DNA of 64,000 nucleotides, from the NCBI RefSeq assembly GCF_000365425.1, contig NZ_AQOV01000001.1, forward strand, positions 2,976,001 to 3,040,000, written 5' to 3'. The translations under genes were made by a program, and so were the position numbers. This stretch comes from Methylomonas sp. MK1. Lineage in GTDB: Bacteria; Pseudomonadota; Gammaproteobacteria; Methylococcales; Methylomonadaceae. How positions within the stretch are numbered: position 1 is the first letter of the stretch; each line of letters begins with the position of its first letter. Positions 27,346-36,794 of the stretch are shown here, piece by piece. A model generated the notes under the pieces. The model did no database searches and was not told the origin of the DNA. It worked only from the letters and a program-made list of their open reading frames with translations.

Positions 27346-28003
27346 AGTAAAGTATCCCCCGGCAAAGCCGGGGGCTTTATGTTGTGAACCGCTCAAAGCG
27401 GTAAATAGGGTCGCTAACGCGGCCCTTTCATAATAGCCGCCAATAAGCGGCGACTCATTGCCAAAGGTTCAGTTGTTCAATTCGCTGGTCTTCCTGTTCT
27501 TGATGCCGGATATATTCCCGAATCATCGTCTCATCCCGACCCACGGTCGATACAAAGTAACCTCTTGCCCAAAAATGCTGGCCTACAAAATTTCGCTTCT
27601 TTTCACCATAAACCCGTGCCAAATGAATCGCGCTCTTCCCTTTGATGTAACCTATTACCTGTGAAACCGCATATTTCGGCGGAATCGAAATCAGCATATG
27701 CACATGATCCGGCATCAAGTGACCTTCCAATATTCGACTCTCTTTTTGGCTCGCTAGCCTTCGAAACACCTCACCCAAATGTTTACGCAACTCCTTGTAC
27801 AGCGTTCGGCGACGGCATTTCGGAATAAACACCACATGATATTTGCACTCCCATTTCGAGTGACTTAAGCTCTCGTTCTCGTCCATCAGGCTCTCCTCTT
27901 CGCGTTTGCTTGGCGGCTCACGCGTCCGAGTGTCCTGATGGACTCCTCTAAATGTCAAACTTCAGCTGTCTCCCCGGCAGAGCCGGGGGATTTCTCATTT
28001 TTG
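27346..28003 (-). mobile_element. IS200/IS605-family insertion sequence, tnpA only
   Basis: A 658-base element with a hairpin at each end: GCCCCCGGC-type stem near 27356-27375 and CCCCGGC/GCCGGGG near 27971-27990. It carries only a Y1 transposase. It sits just 3' of TTAAC on the minus strand, with no target duplication, as expected for single-strand peel-and-paste transposition. One base of boundary ambiguity remains. It interrupts the HEPN-like gene. Confidence 0.85.
27455..27886 (-). CDS. tnpA: IS200/IS605 transposase TnpA
   Basis: Y1-type single-strand transposase of 143 residues. It shows the N-terminal SKWECKYHVVFIPKCRRR typical of IS200 TnpA, the HUH metal motif HVHMLI, and the catalytic-Tyr helix region WARGYFVSTVGRDE. 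The ATG at 27886 is preceded by GGAGAG; the upstream extension of the frame is not part of the family. No tnpB is present. Confidence 0.93.
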   Translation of the reverse strand: MDENESLSHSKWECKYHVVFIPKCRRRTLYKELRKHLGEVFRRLASQKESRILEGHLMPDHVHMLISIPPKYAVSQVIGYIKGKSAIHLARVYGEKKRNFVGQHFWARGYFVSTVGRDETMIREYIRHQEQEDQRIEQLNLWQ

Positions 28004-28348
28004 GTTAAGCAATTCAATTTGTTTATCGGTTAGTCTCAAGTTAAGCTTTTTTGCAATCGCATTCAGATCATGCGCTTTCTCGTGAAAGTGTCTTGGATCG
28101 AGTCGATCACGTGAGAGGTCAGGCTTCGATTTATGAACGAGTGCTCCTTTTAGAGCATTCTCGGCAGCAAGGCCAAGCAGCAACATCGCCCCCTTCATGG
28201 CTCCAACCTTTCGGTAATTTTCTCTTTCAGATCGGACTGGTTCTCTAGCAGAGAGCACTGAATACAAAGCTTTTGACGATTCAAACATTTCCCAAGCCTG
28301 TCTGAACCAATTTTCAGGTGTTGAAACACCTTGCTCGAAATCTATCAA

Positions 28349-28552
28349 CTGACGATCCTCTTCGCTGTACTCACAAGTTTTAGATGGTTCCGGTATGCCT
28401 TCCTTCTATGGATGTTATTTATTTCCAGCAATTTTAAGTGATCATCTAGCGGGGAAAGCATTTATTAACGTCAGATTTTATAGCCGGAGCTAACGGTGCT
28501 AATCCTAAATCCTTAGGGTTAAAAATTACCTTACGGTGGGTTGATTTTCGAT
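28349..28552. other. Non-coding stretch upstream of the HEPN-like gene
   Basis: AT-rich sequence leading from the HEPN-like gene start to repeat copy C. I see no gene or clear structured element. Confidence 0.5.
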
Positions 28553-28817
28553 GGTGGGGAGAGTTTCTCCCGTATGCCGCGCCGAGCACCGGAGCTTTTG
28601 AACGGAATTGCCCGAAGGGGTGCGGCAGGGATGCCGCACGTTGCCGAAGGGGCAGGAAGCCCCTTTCGGCAACCCCGTTCAAAAGCGAGGAGCGTAGGGA
28701 ACAAGCGGCATCCGGGCCGCCTTTTCTTTGGATACTTTCTTTTGGCGGAGCAAAAGAAAGTATCTCGGCGGTCGGGCCGAGACCCGACTTACAAACAACC
28801 CGTCGCGCCAGCGACAC
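28553..28817 (-). repeat. Interspersed hairpin-rich repeat, copy C
   Basis: Inverse-orientation copy of the ~265-base element, close to copy B in its central part and with the consensus ACTTTCTTTTGGCGGAGC stem-loop. It ends at GTCGCGCCAGCGACAC, a few bases beyond the mltB stop. Confidence 0.9.
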
Positions 28818-28828
28818 AAACCCCAAAC

Positions 28829-30010
28829 CTACCCAGAAATATCAAGACCACCCGCCACCCTCTGATACCCCCTCTTAATCGCCAACGCCAACTCATGCAC
28901 CGCCATCGCATAATGCGTGCTCTGGTTGTACCGCGTAATCGCGTAAAAGTTAGGATGTCCCAGCAAGTACTCGTCTTTGCTTTGATGCCTGAGCAATAAC
29001 AGCCGCAACGGATAATCGCAAGCACAAGTGTCAGCCGGTTCTACACCCGCTTTAACCAATGTATCCAAAGGATAAGCGTGGTCCGCGCCCGGCTCCAAAC
29101 TGTCGATGCCGCTAAAGCTGCCGCGTGTCGCCGAGACAATGGGTTTGCCGGCTTGCCAGCCGTGCTGGGCAAAGTAGTTGGCTACGCTGCCGATGACGTC
29201 CTCCGGGTTCCACAGGTCGCGGCGGCCGTCGCCGTTAAAGTCCACCGCCCACTGCAGAAAGCTACTAGGCATGAATTGGCCCAGGCCCATCGCGCCGGCG
29301 AACGAGCCGACCGGTTTGCCGGGGTCCAGGCCTTCTGTGCGGCTCATTACCAGAAAGTTTTCCAGTTCGCTGCGGAAATACTCGCCGCGTCGCTGATAAT
29401 CAAAACCCAAGGTGGTCAAGGCATCGATGATTCTGTGGTTACCGACGAAACTGCCGAAGGTGGTTTCCACCGCCATGATACCCAGGATGTATTCGGCCGG
29501 TACGCCGTATTGCTGGCTGGCGCGTTGCAGGGTGGCATGATGCTGTTGCCAGAAGCTGATGCCTGCGTTGATATGCCGGTCGTCCAGAAATTGCGCGCGA
29601 TAACGGGTCCAGCCGCCTTTGCTGGGTTTGCCTTTCATGCCCTGGTCCGATTTGGCTAGGTAATCCAGCGTCCATTGCTTGCGTTTGGCTTGAGAAAACA
29701 GGCCTTGCAGATATTCGCGATTAAAACCGTGTTTCTGCACCATCTGTTCGATGAATTGGTTTAACGCGGGGTAACCGGCGTAATCGCCACTGACTGCCAT
29801 GGCATGGTAACCGCCGACGCTGGCGAACGGCCGCAAGTCCGGCGTGGCGTGGCGCGACTGGTTGGGCACGGTTTGTTGGGTGGGCGTGCGGACGCGATTA
29901 TTTGCTTTATCGCCGGCCGGCGGCTGTGAGGCGCAGCCCGCCAGCAGTGCAATTAAGAGTGCCGAACCGGCGTTTTGTAGCGAAACTTTACGGGTGTTAA
30001 AAGTAAACAA
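28829..30010 (-). CDS. mltB: Lytic murein transglycosylase B (membrane-bound)
   Basis: Outer-membrane lipoprotein that cleaves peptidoglycan glycan strands to 1,6-anhydro products. The 393-residue product has a lipobox LLAGC (Cys26) and the catalytic-Glu segment GIMAVETTFGSF. It also has the SltB/MltB motifs FAGAMGLGQFMPSSF and FNGDGRRDLWNPEDVIGSVANYF (calcium-binding EF-hand-like loop). Length and order fit MltB. It lies 17 bases downstream of pilU on the same strand. Confidence 0.94.
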   Translation of the reverse strand: MFTFNTRKVSLQNAGSALLIALLAGCASQPPAGDKANNRVRTPTQQTVPNQSRHATPDLRPFASVGGYHAMAVSGDYAGYPALNQFIEQMVQKHGFNREYLQGLFSQAKRKQWTLDYLAKSDQGMKGKPSKGGWTRYRAQFLDDRHINAGISFWQQHHATLQRASQQYGVPAEYILGIMAVETTFGSFVGNHRIIDALTTLGFDYQRRGEYFRSELENFLVMSRTEGLDPGKPVGSFAGAMGLGQFMPSSFLQWAVDFNGDGRRDLWNPEDVIGSVANYFAQHGWQAGKPIVSATRGSFSGIDSLEPGADHAYPLDTLVKAGVEPADTCACDYPLRLLLLRHQSKDEYLLGHPNFYAITRYNQSTHYAMAVHELALAIKRGYQRVAGGLDISG

Positions 30011-30027
30011 GCGAGCTATATCCAGGG

Positions 30028-31161
30028 CTATTTAAAAAGACTGCCTCCCTCGTCGTCGTTTTCGGCCAGCGTCATGCCGGCGGTTTCGAAATTGACGTTC
30101 TCGGCGCCCAACTTGATCATCAGGCGCACCTCATTACGGGAGTCGGCAGCGTGCAAGGCGTCATCGTACCCAATTTTACCTGCTGTATACAGATCGTAAA
30201 GCGCTTGATCGAAAGTCTGCATGCCGTGCTCGCGCGAGCTTTTCATCAGCTCTTTTAGTTTGTGCACTTCGCCCTTGCGGACCATGTCCGACACCAAGGG
30301 CGTATTTAGCAGAATCTCGATGGCCGGATAGCGGCCCTTGCCGTCGGCGCGTTGAATCAATTGCTGAGCGACAATGCCGCGCAGATTCAGCGACAAATCC
30401 ATGAACAACTGGCCGTGCATTTCTTCCGGGAAAAAATGCAGAATGCGGTCTATGGCTTGGTTGGCGTTGTTCGCGTGCAGGGTACAGACACACAAATGGC
30501 CGGTTTCGGCGAAGGTGATGGCGTGTTGCATCGTGTCCCGGCTTCTGACCTCGCCGATCAGAATCACGTCCGGGGCTTGGCGCAACGTGTTTTTCAAAGC
30601 CACCTCGAAAGACTCGGTATCCAGCCCCACCTCGCGCTGGGTAATGATGCAGCCCTTGTGCGGATGAATAAACTCGATAGGGTCTTCGATGGAAATGATA
30701 TGGCCGCTGCTGTTCTCGTTGCGGTGCCGAATCAGGGCCGCCAGCGAGGTGGATTTACCAGTACCGGTGGCACCGACGAACATCACCAGACCGCGCTTGT
30801 ACATGATCAATTCTTTCAACACCGGCGGCAGATGCAAGTCCTCGGCGCTGGGGATGGTGGTTTCGATGCGGCGCAACACCATGCCGGCCGAGTCGCGTTG
30901 GGTAAACGCGCTGACCCGGAACCGGCCCAGTTCGTGGACGCTCAAAGCAAACTGGCATTCGCGGGTGTTTTCAAACTCGTCGCGTTGGCGTTGCGACATG
31001 ATGCTGAGCACCAGCATCATGGTCTGTTCGCTGTTCAAAATGGTTTTGGACACTTCGATGACTTTGCCGTTGACTTTCATCGACGGCGGCCGGCCCGCGG
31101 TGATAAACAGGTCGGACGCTTTCTTTTCAACCATCAGGGCCAATAGCGCTTTAAAGTCCAT
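30028..31161 (-). CDS. pilU: Type IV pilus retraction ATPase paralogue PilU
   Basis: Accessory hexameric ATPase for pilus retraction. The 377-residue product has Walker A GATGTGKST, the Asp box and Walker B (RQAPDVILIGEVR), and a His box (TLHANNANQAID). It begins LLALMVEKKASDLFITAG and lacks the PilT-specific AIRNLIRE motif, having LVSDMVRKGEVHKLKELM instead, which points to PilU. It is 15 bases downstream of pilT, the conserved pilT-pilU operon. Confidence 0.93.
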   Translation of the reverse strand: MDFKALLALMVEKKASDLFITAGRPPSMKVNGKVIEVSKTILNSEQTMMLVLSIMSQRQRDEFENTRECQFALSVHELGRFRVSAFTQRDSAGMVLRRIETTIPSAEDLHLPPVLKELIMYKRGLVMFVGATGTGKSTSLAALIRHRNENSSGHIISIEDPIEFIHPHKGCIITQREVGLDTESFEVALKNTLRQAPDVILIGEVRSRDTMQHAITFAETGHLCVCTLHANNANQAIDRILHFFPEEMHGQLFMDLSLNLRGIVAQQLIQRADGKGRYPAIEILLNTPLVSDMVRKGEVHKLKELMKSSREHGMQTFDQALYDLYTAGKIGYDDALHAADSRNEVRLMIKLGAENVNFETAGMTLAENDDEGGSLFK

Positions 31162-31176
31162 GACGCCTCCTAAAAA

Positions 31177-32214
31177 TTAACGGAACATGTCTTTGTTGAC
31201 GGCCTTGACCATTGCGCCTTTTGCGGTGATCAGGCCTTTATCGACCAATTCCTTCAGGTTTTGATCCAGGGTCTGCATGCCGTCTTTGCGGCCGGTTTGG
31301 ATCGCGGAATACATTTGCGCCACCTTGGCTTCGCGGATCAGGTTGCGGATGGCCGGGGTGCCGACCATGATTTCGTGCGCGGCAATCCGGCCGCCGCCGA
31401 CTTTTTTCAGCAAGGTTTGCGAAATAACCGCCTGCAAGGATTCGGACAGCATGGCTCGGATCATGTCTTTTTCCGCTGCCGGGAATACGTCGATAATCCG
31501 GTCTATGGTTTTTGCTGCGGAGGTAGTATGCAAGGTCCCGAAGACCAAGTGACCGGTTTCCGCAGCGGTCAAGGCCAGACGAATGGTTTCCAAGTCCCGC
31601 ATCTCACCCACCAGAATAATGTCCGGGTCTTCCCGCAAGGCCGAGCGCAAGGCTTCGTTAAAACCCAAGGTATCGCGATGTACCTCGCGTTGGTTGATCA
31701 AGCACTTTTGGCTCTCGTGGACAAACTCGATAGGGTCTTCGACCGTCAGGATGTGTGCATAATCGTTGGAGTTTATATGATTCACCATCGCCGCCAGCGT
31801 GGTGGATTTACCGGAACCGGTCGGGCCGGTGACCAGAATCAAGCCGCGCGGTTTGGTACACAATTCCGCAAAAAACTTCGGTGCATCCAGGTCTTCCAGG
31901 GTTAACACCTTGGAGGGAATGGTCCGGAATACTGCGCCGGCGCCTCTATCCTGGTTGAAGGCGTTGACCCGGAAGCGGGCCACGCCGGGCAGCGCGAAAG
32001 AAAAATCGGTTTCCAGAAACTCTTCGTAATCGCGGCGCTGTTTGTCGTTCATGATGTCGTAAATCAGCGCGTGAACTTCCTTGTGATTTAAGGATGGGAT
32101 ATTGATGCGGCGGATGTCGCCGTCCACCCGAATCATCGGCGGCAGACCGGCGGAAAGATGCAAGTCGGAGGCTTTGTTTTTGACGGAAAAGGTCAATAGT
32201 TCGGCGATATCCAT
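31177..32214 (-). CDS. pilT: Type IV pilus retraction ATPase PilT
   Basis: Hexameric ATPase that depolymerises type IV pili for twitching and DNA uptake. The 345-residue product has Walker A GPTGSGKST, the Asp box and Walker B (REDPDIILVGEMRD), the His box (LVFGTLHTTSAAKT), and the PilT hallmark AIRNLIREAKVAQM. First gene of the pilT-pilU-mltB run on the minus strand. Confidence 0.96.
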   Translation of the reverse strand: MDIAELLTFSVKNKASDLHLSAGLPPMIRVDGDIRRINIPSLNHKEVHALIYDIMNDKQRRDYEEFLETDFSFALPGVARFRVNAFNQDRGAGAVFRTIPSKVLTLEDLDAPKFFAELCTKPRGLILVTGPTGSGKSTTLAAMVNHINSNDYAHILTVEDPIEFVHESQKCLINQREVHRDTLGFNEALRSALREDPDIILVGEMRDLETIRLALTAAETGHLVFGTLHTTSAAKTIDRIIDVFPAAEKDMIRAMLSESLQAVISQTLLKKVGGGRIAAHEIMVGTPAIRNLIREAKVAQMYSAIQTGRKDGMQTLDQNLKELVDKGLITAKGAMVKAVNKDMFR

Positions 32215-32330
32215 GATTTATGTCCCGGCAATAAAAGGAATGATCGTCGGCAAGGATAGTACACAATTCAAAACCGGCCGGCTTATTCGTCCATGGCGTC
32301 AACCCTTATGCTGGCGAGGGGTCTATCGGC

Positions 32331-32672
32331 TTAGCGGTGCTGGCTTTTTTCGGCGCAGCGAATGCATTGATTGGCGTAGGGCACCGCAGCCAAGCGTTCC
32401 TTTTTAATGGGTTCGCCGCAGCTCAGGCAAATGCCGTAGGTGCCGGCATCGATACGGGAAATGGCTTGTTTGATTTTTTCGACTTCGTCGCGCGTGGCGT
32501 TGCCCAGTGCGTCCAAGACTTCGTCGTTTTCGGTTTCGACAGCCTGTTCGGAAAAGTCCTGGGCCAGCGGTTTGTCGGTGTGTCTGACGTCTTCGGTGAT
32601 TTTTCCCAGTCTGTCGTCCAGGTCTTCCAGCATATTCAATAATTGGTCGCGTACATCTGCATAGTCTTTCAT
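32331..32672 (-). CDS. DksA/TraR C4-type zinc finger protein
   Basis: A 113-residue protein with a helical N-terminal part and a C4 zinc finger, CLSCGEPIKKERLAAVPYAN followed by CIRCAE. DksA-family proteins bind in the RNA polymerase secondary channel. This one is shorter than DksA (about 150) and resembles the short TraR/YbiI-type relatives, so its role may differ. The DxxDxA tip signature is not obvious, although DALGNATRDE lies at the expected place. Confidence 0.85.
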   Translation of the reverse strand: MKDYADVRDQLLNMLEDLDDRLGKITEDVRHTDKPLAQDFSEQAVETENDEVLDALGNATRDEVEKIKQAISRIDAGTYGICLSCGEPIKKERLAAVPYANQCIRCAEKSQHR

Positions 32673-32818
32673 GGCACTCTCCGCAGCAAGGCTGCATGGT
32701 TTAATAACCGGCTTCTGCCGGCCGGATAGTCAATCCCTGGTTTATACAATGAAGCCGATAGCAGGTGCAACCAAGCTGATCTATACTCGAGTCATTGACC
32801 TTTCTTGCCTTTTGCACA

Positions 32819-33724
32819 ATGGACCTTGCTCTCGATCGCTTACTCGCCGCTGCCAATCAAGTCATTCTCGGTAAACATCAACAAATTCGCCTGGCGGTTT
32901 GTTGTCTGTTAGCCAGGGGACATTTGCTGATCGAGGATATTCCCGGTGTCGGCAAAACTACGCTGTCTCACACGTTGGCGCGCTTGTTTGGTCTGGAATA
33001 TCAGCGGATTCAATTCACCAGCGATATTTTGCCGGCCGACATCGTCGGGTCCTCGGTATTCGATGCCCATCAGCAGCTATTCAGTTTTCATCCGGGGCCG
33101 ATTTTCAAACAAATGATCCTGGCCGACGAAATCAACCGGGCCACACCCAAGGCGCAAAGTGCCTTGTTGGAAGCGATGGAAGAACGGCAGGTGACGGTCG
33201 AAGGCCGTACCTATCCCTTACCGCAACCGTTTTTCGTCATAGCCACCCAAAATCCGGCCCATCAAATCGGCACTTTCCCATTGCCGGAATCGCAAGTAGA
33301 CCGGTTTTTGATGCGCATTGAACTGGGTTATCCCAGCCGGCAGGCCGAACGCGAGTTGCTGAGTGGCCAGCCCCGGCATGTATTGATCGACGAATTGCCA
33401 GTCGCGTTACTGCCCGCGCAATTAACGGACTTGCAACAGGAGGCGGATCAGGTGCATGTGTCGCCGGCCTTGCTGGATTATCTGCAAGCCATTCTGGCCT
33501 TCAGCCGCCAATCCACGGACTTTGCCGCCGGTCTCTCACCGCGCGCGGGCCTGGGTTTGCTGGCCGCCGCCAAGGCGTGGTCGCTGATCGATAAGCGCAA
33601 GGCCGTGCTGCCGGAAGACTTGCAAGCGGTATTGCCGGCGGTGGCCGGGCATCGTTTGAACGTGGGCGCCAACGACTCGGCGGCCATCGTCGCCCCTATT
33701 CTCAAGCATGTGCCGGTACTTTGA
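32819..33724 (+). CDS. MoxR-family AAA+ ATPase
   Basis: AAA+ chaperone-like ATPase of 301 residues. Walker A is GVGKTTLSHTLA within LIEDIPGVGKTT, Walker B LADEINRATPKAQSALLEAM, sensor 1 ATQNPAHQIGTFPLPESQVD, and sensor 2 lies near SPRAGLG. The ATG at 32819 gives the usual MoxR N-terminus; an upstream in-frame start at 32795 is possible. It heads a three-gene cassette (MoxR, DUF58, transglutaminase) with overlapping stop/start. The cassette is widespread but its role is poorly known. No methanol dehydrogenase gene is nearby. Confidence 0.92.
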   Translation: MDLALDRLLAAANQVILGKHQQIRLAVCCLLARGHLLIEDIPGVGKTTLSHTLARLFGLEYQRIQFTSDILPADIVGSSVFDAHQQLFSFHPGPIFKQMILADEINRATPKAQSALLEAMEERQVTVEGRTYPLPQPFFVIATQNPAHQIGTFPLPESQVDRFLMRIELGYPSRQAERELLSGQPRHVLIDELPVALLPAQLTDLQQEADQVHVSPALLDYLQAILAFSRQSTDFAAGLSPRAGLGLLAAAKAWSLIDKRKAVLPEDLQAVLPAVAGHRLNVGANDSAAIVAPILKHVPVL

Positions 33725-34671
33725 CCGAAGCGGCCTTATCTTTAAAACAGCGCCTTAACCTGTCGCGCTTTTTTAGCGGCGAGGCTCCAACCGCCGGGCC
33801 GATTGTGTTGACGCAGCGGCGGGTGTTTATTTTGCCGACGCAACGCGGCTTGGCTTTTGTATTGTTGATTTTGTTGCTGGTACTGATCGGCTTTGTCTAC
33901 AACAATAATCTGGCTTATTTACTGGGGTTTTTGCTGGCCAGCATTTTTTTCGTGACCATCCTGCACAGCTTTAAAGCCTTGGCGGGATTAACAATTCAAC
34001 CCGCCCGCCAGCAGGCAGTGTTTGCCGGCCAAGCCGGGCCGTTTCGTTTTCAGATCAGCAATCCGGGTTCCCAGCCGCGTTTTGCTGTCGATCTGACTTT
34101 GCAATCCGAGTTGTCTATCAGCTTAGCCGCCGAGCAAAGCCAAACCGTCACACTGTATCAACCCACCCGGCAGCGCGGTTGGCAGCTGCCTGGCACCCTA
34201 ACCCTTTCCAGCACCTACCCTCTGGGCTTGTTTCGGGCTTGGGCGCCCTTGCGTTTCGATAGTCCTTTGCTGGTGTATCCCAAGCCGGCCAGCCAGCAAC
34301 TGCCGTTTCCGGATAGCGACGGCGGTCAGGATAAGCCCGGCCAAAACCGCCGCAGCGGCGATGAGTTTTACGGTTTAAGGGCGTATCAGCAAGGCGATGC
34401 GATTCGGCAAATCCATTGGAAAACCTTCGCCAAGGGACTGGGTGTACACAGCAAGCAATACAGTGGTGCCAGTTCCAGCGAGTTGTGGCTGGATTATCAG
34501 CAGGTACCGGGCCATCACACCGAAGAACGCCTCAGCCAGTTGTGCCGGTGGGTGGTGGACGCCGAACAGACCGGGTTACGCTACGGCTTGCTGCTGCCTG
34601 GCTTGCGTCTGCCGCCAGACAACGGTGCGACACATTACCGTAACTGTCTGCAAGCCTTGGCGCTGTTCTGA
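33721..34671 (+). CDS. DUF58-domain protein
   Basis: A 316-residue membrane protein. Two adjacent N-terminal helices (about 40-75) are followed by a beta-rich region and a DUF58 von Willebrand-like domain with the family hallmark GDEFYGLRAYQQGDAIRQIHW. The gene begins with TTG, whose last two bases form part of the MoxR stop codon, so translation is coupled. DUF58 proteins usually partner MoxR ATPases, as here. Confidence 0.88.
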   Translation: MTEAALSLKQRLNLSRFFSGEAPTAGPIVLTQRRVFILPTQRGLAFVLLILLLVLIGFVYNNNLAYLLGFLLASIFFVTILHSFKALAGLTIQPARQQAVFAGQAGPFRFQISNPGSQPRFAVDLTLQSELSISLAAEQSQTVTLYQPTRQRGWQLPGTLTLSSTYPLGLFRAWAPLRFDSPLLVYPKPASQQLPFPDSDGGQDKPGQNRRSGDEFYGLRAYQQGDAIRQIHWKTFAKGLGVHSKQYSGASSSELWLDYQQVPGHHTEERLSQLCRWVVDAEQTGLRYGLLLPGLRLPPDNGATHYRNCLQALALF

Positions 34672-34673
34672 AC

Positions 34674-36626
34674 ATGCCTTTTCTGCCGTCCATGCGATTG
34701 ATGTTGTTTATGCTGGGGTCGATAGGGCTAATCACGTTGCCGCATGCCTGGCATATCCCGCCGCTATTGTTCGGTTTTTTTACGCTACTGCTGCTATGGC
34801 GCCTGCTCTGCATCTGGCGACCTCATTATTTACCGAACCGGGTTGTCGTCTTTTTGTTGATGTTGACAGGTATTGGCTTGCTTTACAGTCAGCAGCACTC
34901 GATATTCGGCCGCGACGCGGGCACCAGTTTGTTCGTGGTGGCACTGGGTTTAAAGATGTTGGAAATTCACGGCAGGCGCGACATCTATGTGATCGTGTAT
35001 CTGGCTTTCATCGTGGCCGTCACGCAGTTTTTGTACGAAGAAAGTATCTTGATGGCGGTGTATATCCTGCTGGTGTGCGGGGTGTTGCTGGCTACTCTGA
35101 TTACGCAAAACAGTCAGACGCCGCAAACTATGGCGGCCTTAAAAACGTCGGCGACGATTATTCTGCAAAGCCTGCCGCTGGCCTTGGTGTTGTTTGTGTT
35201 GTTTCCGCGACTGGAAGCGCCGCATTGGAGTTGGCTGGACGACGATACCCGCGCAAAGAGTGGTCTGAGCAATACCTTGGAACCCGGGTCGATTGCCGAA
35301 TTAAGTCTGTCGCCGGAACTGGTGTTTAGGGTCAAATTCGACGGGGCTCTGCCGCCGCCATCCCAGCGCTATTGGCGCGGACCGGTGTATGCTAATACCG
35401 ATGGCACAAGTTGGCGAGCACCGCCGGTGTTAGGCCGGGAGAATAATCCGGATCAACCTGTTTTTACTGGCGCGACTTACGATTACACCTTAATGATGGA
35501 ACCGCAAAAACAGAATTGGGTTTTTGCGCTGGAGATGCCCACCGAGTTTGGCGGCGGATTACGCCGAAACGGTTTATACCAATTAATCACTAACAAAAAC
35601 CCCGGCGACCGCGCCGAGTATCGACTTAGCTCATCACCTACTTATAACACCGGCGGCATCAGTAAAACCGAGCGCCGGGAAAATCTGCAACTACCCGGCA
35701 AACCGTCGGAAAAAATCGTTACGTTGGTTAAGCAGTTACAAGGACAGCCAGACCGGCCCGAGTTATTTATCGCCAATCTATTACAACATTTTCGCCAGGA
35801 AAACTTTCATTACACCCTTAGTCCGGAGGCGATGCCGGACCAGCCTATCGAGACCTTTTTGTTCGAGCGCCGCGCCGGATTTTGCAGTCATTACGCTACG
35901 GCCTTCGTGTATTTGCTGCGGGTGGCGGAGATTCCGGCCCGGGTGGTGGGTGGTTATCAAGGCGGACAAATCAACGAGGTCGGCGGCTTTCTGGAGATCA
36001 GGCAAGCCGATGCACATGCCTGGGCGGAAGCGTGGTTGGACGGACGTGGCTGGGTCAGATTCGATCCGACTGCCGCTGTCGCCCCGGAACGCATCGAGCG
36101 CGGGGTGAATGTGGACTTACAAATTGCCAGCGGCGCAGTGAATTTCAGTCCGCTGCAACTCGACGCCAAGACCTTGTCCTGGCTGCAACGCGGCCGGCAA
36201 CTGTGGCAAAGCGTCGATTACAACTGGCAACGCTGGATCATCAATTACGACACGGTCAATCAGAAAGCGTTTTTACAGAGCTTAGGCGTCGATAATTTCG
36301 TCAAGCTTGGCTACTGGCTGTTGATTAGCGTCGCCGGTATCGGCGGGGTATTGGCTTGGCGCTTGCTGCGGCCCAACCTGCGCCGCCAAGACCCTGCCCT
36401 AGTGTTGTACCGGCAGTTTTGCGCCAAGTTGGGTAAAGCCGGCTTAAGAGTTGAAATTGGCGACGGCCCGCAAACCGTCGCCGAGCGCGCCAAAGAACTG
36501 CGCCCGGATTTGGCCGAAGCAATTGAGCGGATTGCCGCGACTTATATTCGCTTACGCTACCAAAACGACAGCAAAATCGAGGATTTGCGGGTTTTAAAAA
36601 TGCTGGTCACTAGCTTTAGGGTTTAA
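34674..36626 (+). CDS. Transglutaminase-like membrane protein (TgpA/DUF3488 family)
   Basis: A 650-residue inner-membrane protein with five or six N-terminal helices (DUF3488), a periplasmic transglutaminase core and a C-terminal helix plus DUF4129-like tail. The catalytic triad fits Cys in RRAGFCSHYATAF, His in ADAHAWAEAW and Asp in WVRFDPTAAV. Homologues such as Pseudomonas TgpA are essential for unknown reasons. It completes the MoxR-DUF58-TgpA cassette, two bases after the DUF58 stop. Confidence 0.9.
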   Translation: MPFLPSMRLMLFMLGSIGLITLPHAWHIPPLLFGFFTLLLLWRLLCIWRPHYLPNRVVVFLLMLTGIGLLYSQQHSIFGRDAGTSLFVVALGLKMLEIHGRRDIYVIVYLAFIVAVTQFLYEESILMAVYILLVCGVLLATLITQNSQTPQTMAALKTSATIILQSLPLALVLFVLFPRLEAPHWSWLDDDTRAKSGLSNTLEPGSIAELSLSPELVFRVKFDGALPPPSQRYWRGPVYANTDGTSWRAPPVLGRENNPDQPVFTGATYDYTLMMEPQKQNWVFALEMPTEFGGGLRRNGLYQLITNKNPGDRAEYRLSSSPTYNTGGISKTERRENLQLPGKPSEKIVTLVKQLQGQPDRPELFIANLLQHFRQENFHYTLSPEAMPDQPIETFLFERRAGFCSHYATAFVYLLRVAEIPARVVGGYQGGQINEVGGFLEIRQADAHAWAEAWLDGRGWVRFDPTAAVAPERIERGVNVDLQIASGAVNFSPLQLDAKTLSWLQRGRQLWQSVDYNWQRWIINYDTVNQKAFLQSLGVDNFVKLGYWLLISVAGIGGVLAWRLLRPNLRRQDPALVLYRQFCAKLGKAGLRVEIGDGPQTVAERAKELRPDLAEAIERIAATYIRLRYQNDSKIEDLRVLKMLVTSFRV

Positions 36627-36663
36627 TTATACCTTTCCCACTTCAAGTTTCGGCACATCTGCT

Positions 36664-36697
36664 CCCTCTCCCTTTGGGAGAGGGCTGGGGTGAGGGA
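36664..36697. repeat. Palindromic repeat CCCTCTCCC-TTT-GGGAGAGGG plus GGGGTGAGG tail
   Basis: A perfect 9-base inverted repeat with a TTT loop, followed by CTGGGGTGAGGG. The same tail follows ugd at about 23960, and a diverged relative lies after pepA. It is an intergenic repeat, possibly acting as an mRNA 3' end for the transglutaminase operon. Confidence 0.7.
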
Positions 36698-36794
36698 ATC
36701 AAAAAAGCGAAATTTGCAGTGCGATGACTATAAATTGATTAGGTGGGACTTCATTCGCACTAAACAGAGGTCGGATAAATTCGTCCCTACCGGA

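Larger units (their letters stand above)
27157..28348 (-). pseudogene. HEPN-like gene split by an IS200/IS605 element
   Basis: The 5' part (28348 down to 28004) encodes 115 residues from MIDFEQGVSTPENWFRQAWE to DKQIELLN. The 3' part (27345 down to 27157) encodes 62 residues starting RLTMFVQWASKYQVPL. Removing the 658-base element joins them in frame (LLN-RLTM) into a 177-residue protein. Its helical pattern, GLAAENALKGAL core and KAHDLNAIAKKL segment resemble HEPN domains. A possible R-x6-H sits at Arg86-His93, but HEPN assignment is tentative. As it stands the protein is truncated after two IS-encoded residues. Confidence 0.75.

Noticed and set aside
27346..27396. Separate 79-residue gene starting at 27396
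   Set aside because: Its first residues are encoded by the IS200 right end; the remainder is the displaced 3' end of the HEPN-like gene.
23935..28828. CRISPR array or tRNA genes in the repeat-rich region
   Set aside because: The repeats are long, dispersed and not separated by uniform spacers, and no tRNA cloverleaf or T-loop consensus was found.
32795..36626. Link of the MoxR cassette to methanol dehydrogenase
   Set aside because: MoxR is named from methanol oxidation, but the DUF58 and transglutaminase neighbours define the general cassette and no mxa or xox genes lie nearby.
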